This document shows, piece by piece, positions 19,686 through 20,627 of a DNA stretch of 20,627 bases. Under the pieces are notes generated by a model. It was not told the origin of the DNA and did not search any database. It saw only the letters and a list, made by a program, of their open reading frames with translations. Both the position numbers and the translations under genes were made by a program. The stretch is taken from NCBI GenBank assembly GCA_021441665.1, contig JAGYYN010009893.1:1-20627 (forward strand). Direction: 5' to 3'. Source of the stretch: Euplotes cf. woodruffi 2 WChen-2021. Its lineage: Eukaryota; Ciliophora; Spirotrichea; Euplotida; Euplotidae. Position 1 is the first letter of the stretch, and each line of letters opens with the position of its first letter.

Positions 19686-20627
19686 TTACCAATTACTTCC
19701 ATCTGATTCATTTCCATCTGAGTTCTTCTCCTCAGTAATCTCAGGTCACCATTGATCTGAATCTCTACGACTTAAAGAATTCTGAGTTCAGCCAGTATTT
19801 TTGTTGTTTTCTTCAAGCTGCTGATTATTTAAATTATCATCGTAGCTGTGATGATCTTTTACCTTATTAAATCCAGGTTTGTTAGCAAATTTAAAGTTTC
19901 TTCTAACTGATCTTTTATTGGATTGAGTATCTTCGTCTTCATCATTCGATGTACTATTTAACTGTACATGATCTCGCTGAATTCTAATTATTCTCGATTG
20001 TGTTTGTAGTTCAACATTAACCCAATAGCCGCTCTCAGATACAACCCTGCCAAATTGGCCTTTAAATTCGCCTTTTCAGATAGATACCATCTTTCCACTC
20101 ATCAGCACATCGCAGACGTAGTTAGTTGTAAGGAATTTGCCTTGCTTGATCATAAACTCATTCGAATCCTTGATAAGTCAGTGACCAAGAATGAGTGTAT
20201 TGATACATCTGTCAACAAAAACTCCAAGTGTGTTTACGAAATCTTTATTCTTCAAAAATAAAGAGTACCGGTTGATATATAAAATAATTCCGTTGAATCC
20301 TTTATTCGCACCATTTACGATTTTCACTGAATCTCCGGCATTTATCTTATTGCCTCCGCGATCGACGCTAAAGTTGCGTTTGACGTCGTTAACGAGTTGC
20401 AGTTCTTTTATTGGCTCGTACCTAATGTCGCCGTCTTCATCCATGACTTTGACGGAGTCTTTTTCGATATCAAGAATGATATACACTCTGCGATTGTGGA
20501 TATCTCTGACAATCGAGTACACTCAAAATGCACTCCTCGCTTCATTGAAGTCTTCCCTGATGACTGCCTCTGCGATCTCAGATGATAGCTTTAGATAATT
20601 GGCGTTGATGACGAATTCTTTCATGAG
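19686..20627 (-). CDS. SPT5: Transcription elongation factor SPT5, C-terminal part (5' end outside window)
   Basis: SPT5, with SPT4, binds RNA polymerase II and controls pausing and elongation. The visible 313 residues carry three KOW-type modules. The first is VYSIVRDIHNRRVYIILDIE, aligning with the family's LVQLDPQTVGVIVRLE. The second is INAGDSVKIVNGANKGFNG with YSLFLKNKDFVNTLGVFV, aligning with SFAFLHCKKLVENGGMFV. The third is MVSICKGEFKGQFGRVV with VNVELQTQSRIIRIQRD. The tail is acidic, Asn/Ser/Asp-rich, and ends DGNESDGSNW at TAA 19686-19688; the repetitive S/T-P C-terminal region of animal and yeast SPT5 is absent. Five TGA codons are read as Cys, with no intron or frameshift in this part. 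The NGN domain and start must lie to the right of the window. Confidence 0.9.

Overview
The window looks like germline (micronuclear-type) DNA of a Euplotes-like ciliate. Three observations support this. (1) TGA must encode cysteine: it supplies zinc-ligand cysteines of a DHHC palmitoyltransferase, the CX3C cysteines of a small-TIM protein and the Cys of the CGTPEY motif of an AGC kinase. (2) Most genes stay open only if ribosomes shift +1 at internal AAA-TAA or AAA-TAG, the frameshift known from Euplotes. (3) At least ten genes lie on one 20.6 kb piece with no telomere repeats, and two genes carry short direct-repeat-bounded inserts with in-frame stops whose removal restores the protein. Those inserts look like internal eliminated sequences (IESs). 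Euplotes macronuclear chromosomes are normally one-gene nanochromosomes, so a multi-gene contig with IESs points to the germline.

Layout. 1-1986: AT-rich, with one weak candidate for a small secreted Cys-rich protein. 1987-4062 (+): an unknown basic protein carrying an FYKRGDMFK motif. 4246-5529 (-): a stand-alone GTPBP1/2-type N-terminal domain protein interrupted by a 177-bp IES. 5712-7880 (-): a charged coiled-coil protein. 8128-8595 (-): a small unknown protein. 8792-9689 (-): a second GTPBP1/2-type N-terminal domain paralogue. 9811-11543 (+): a NEK-like kinase with a degenerate DFG motif. 12236-13137 (-): unknown. 13612-14438 (-): a second FYKRGDMFK protein. 14971-16437 (+): an AGC kinase with a hydrophobic motif. 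17223-18271 (-): two small-TIM (twin CX3C) domains apparently fused in one protein. 18501-19577 (-): a DHHC palmitoyltransferase with a 27-bp IES candidate. 19686 to the right edge (-): the C-terminal half of transcription elongation factor SPT5.

The genes share no pathway; they look like independent transcription units, each probably destined for its own macronuclear chromosome. An ATTGAA motif, the core of the known Euplotes chromosome-breakage consensus, sits 20-22 nt before the ATG of four genes and recurs in several intergenic gaps. Exon models were built by hand. For nine genes the joined exons, with +1 shifts and IESs taken into account, sum to whole codons (two IES-free models of the unknown genes included), which supports the models but does not replace transcript data.
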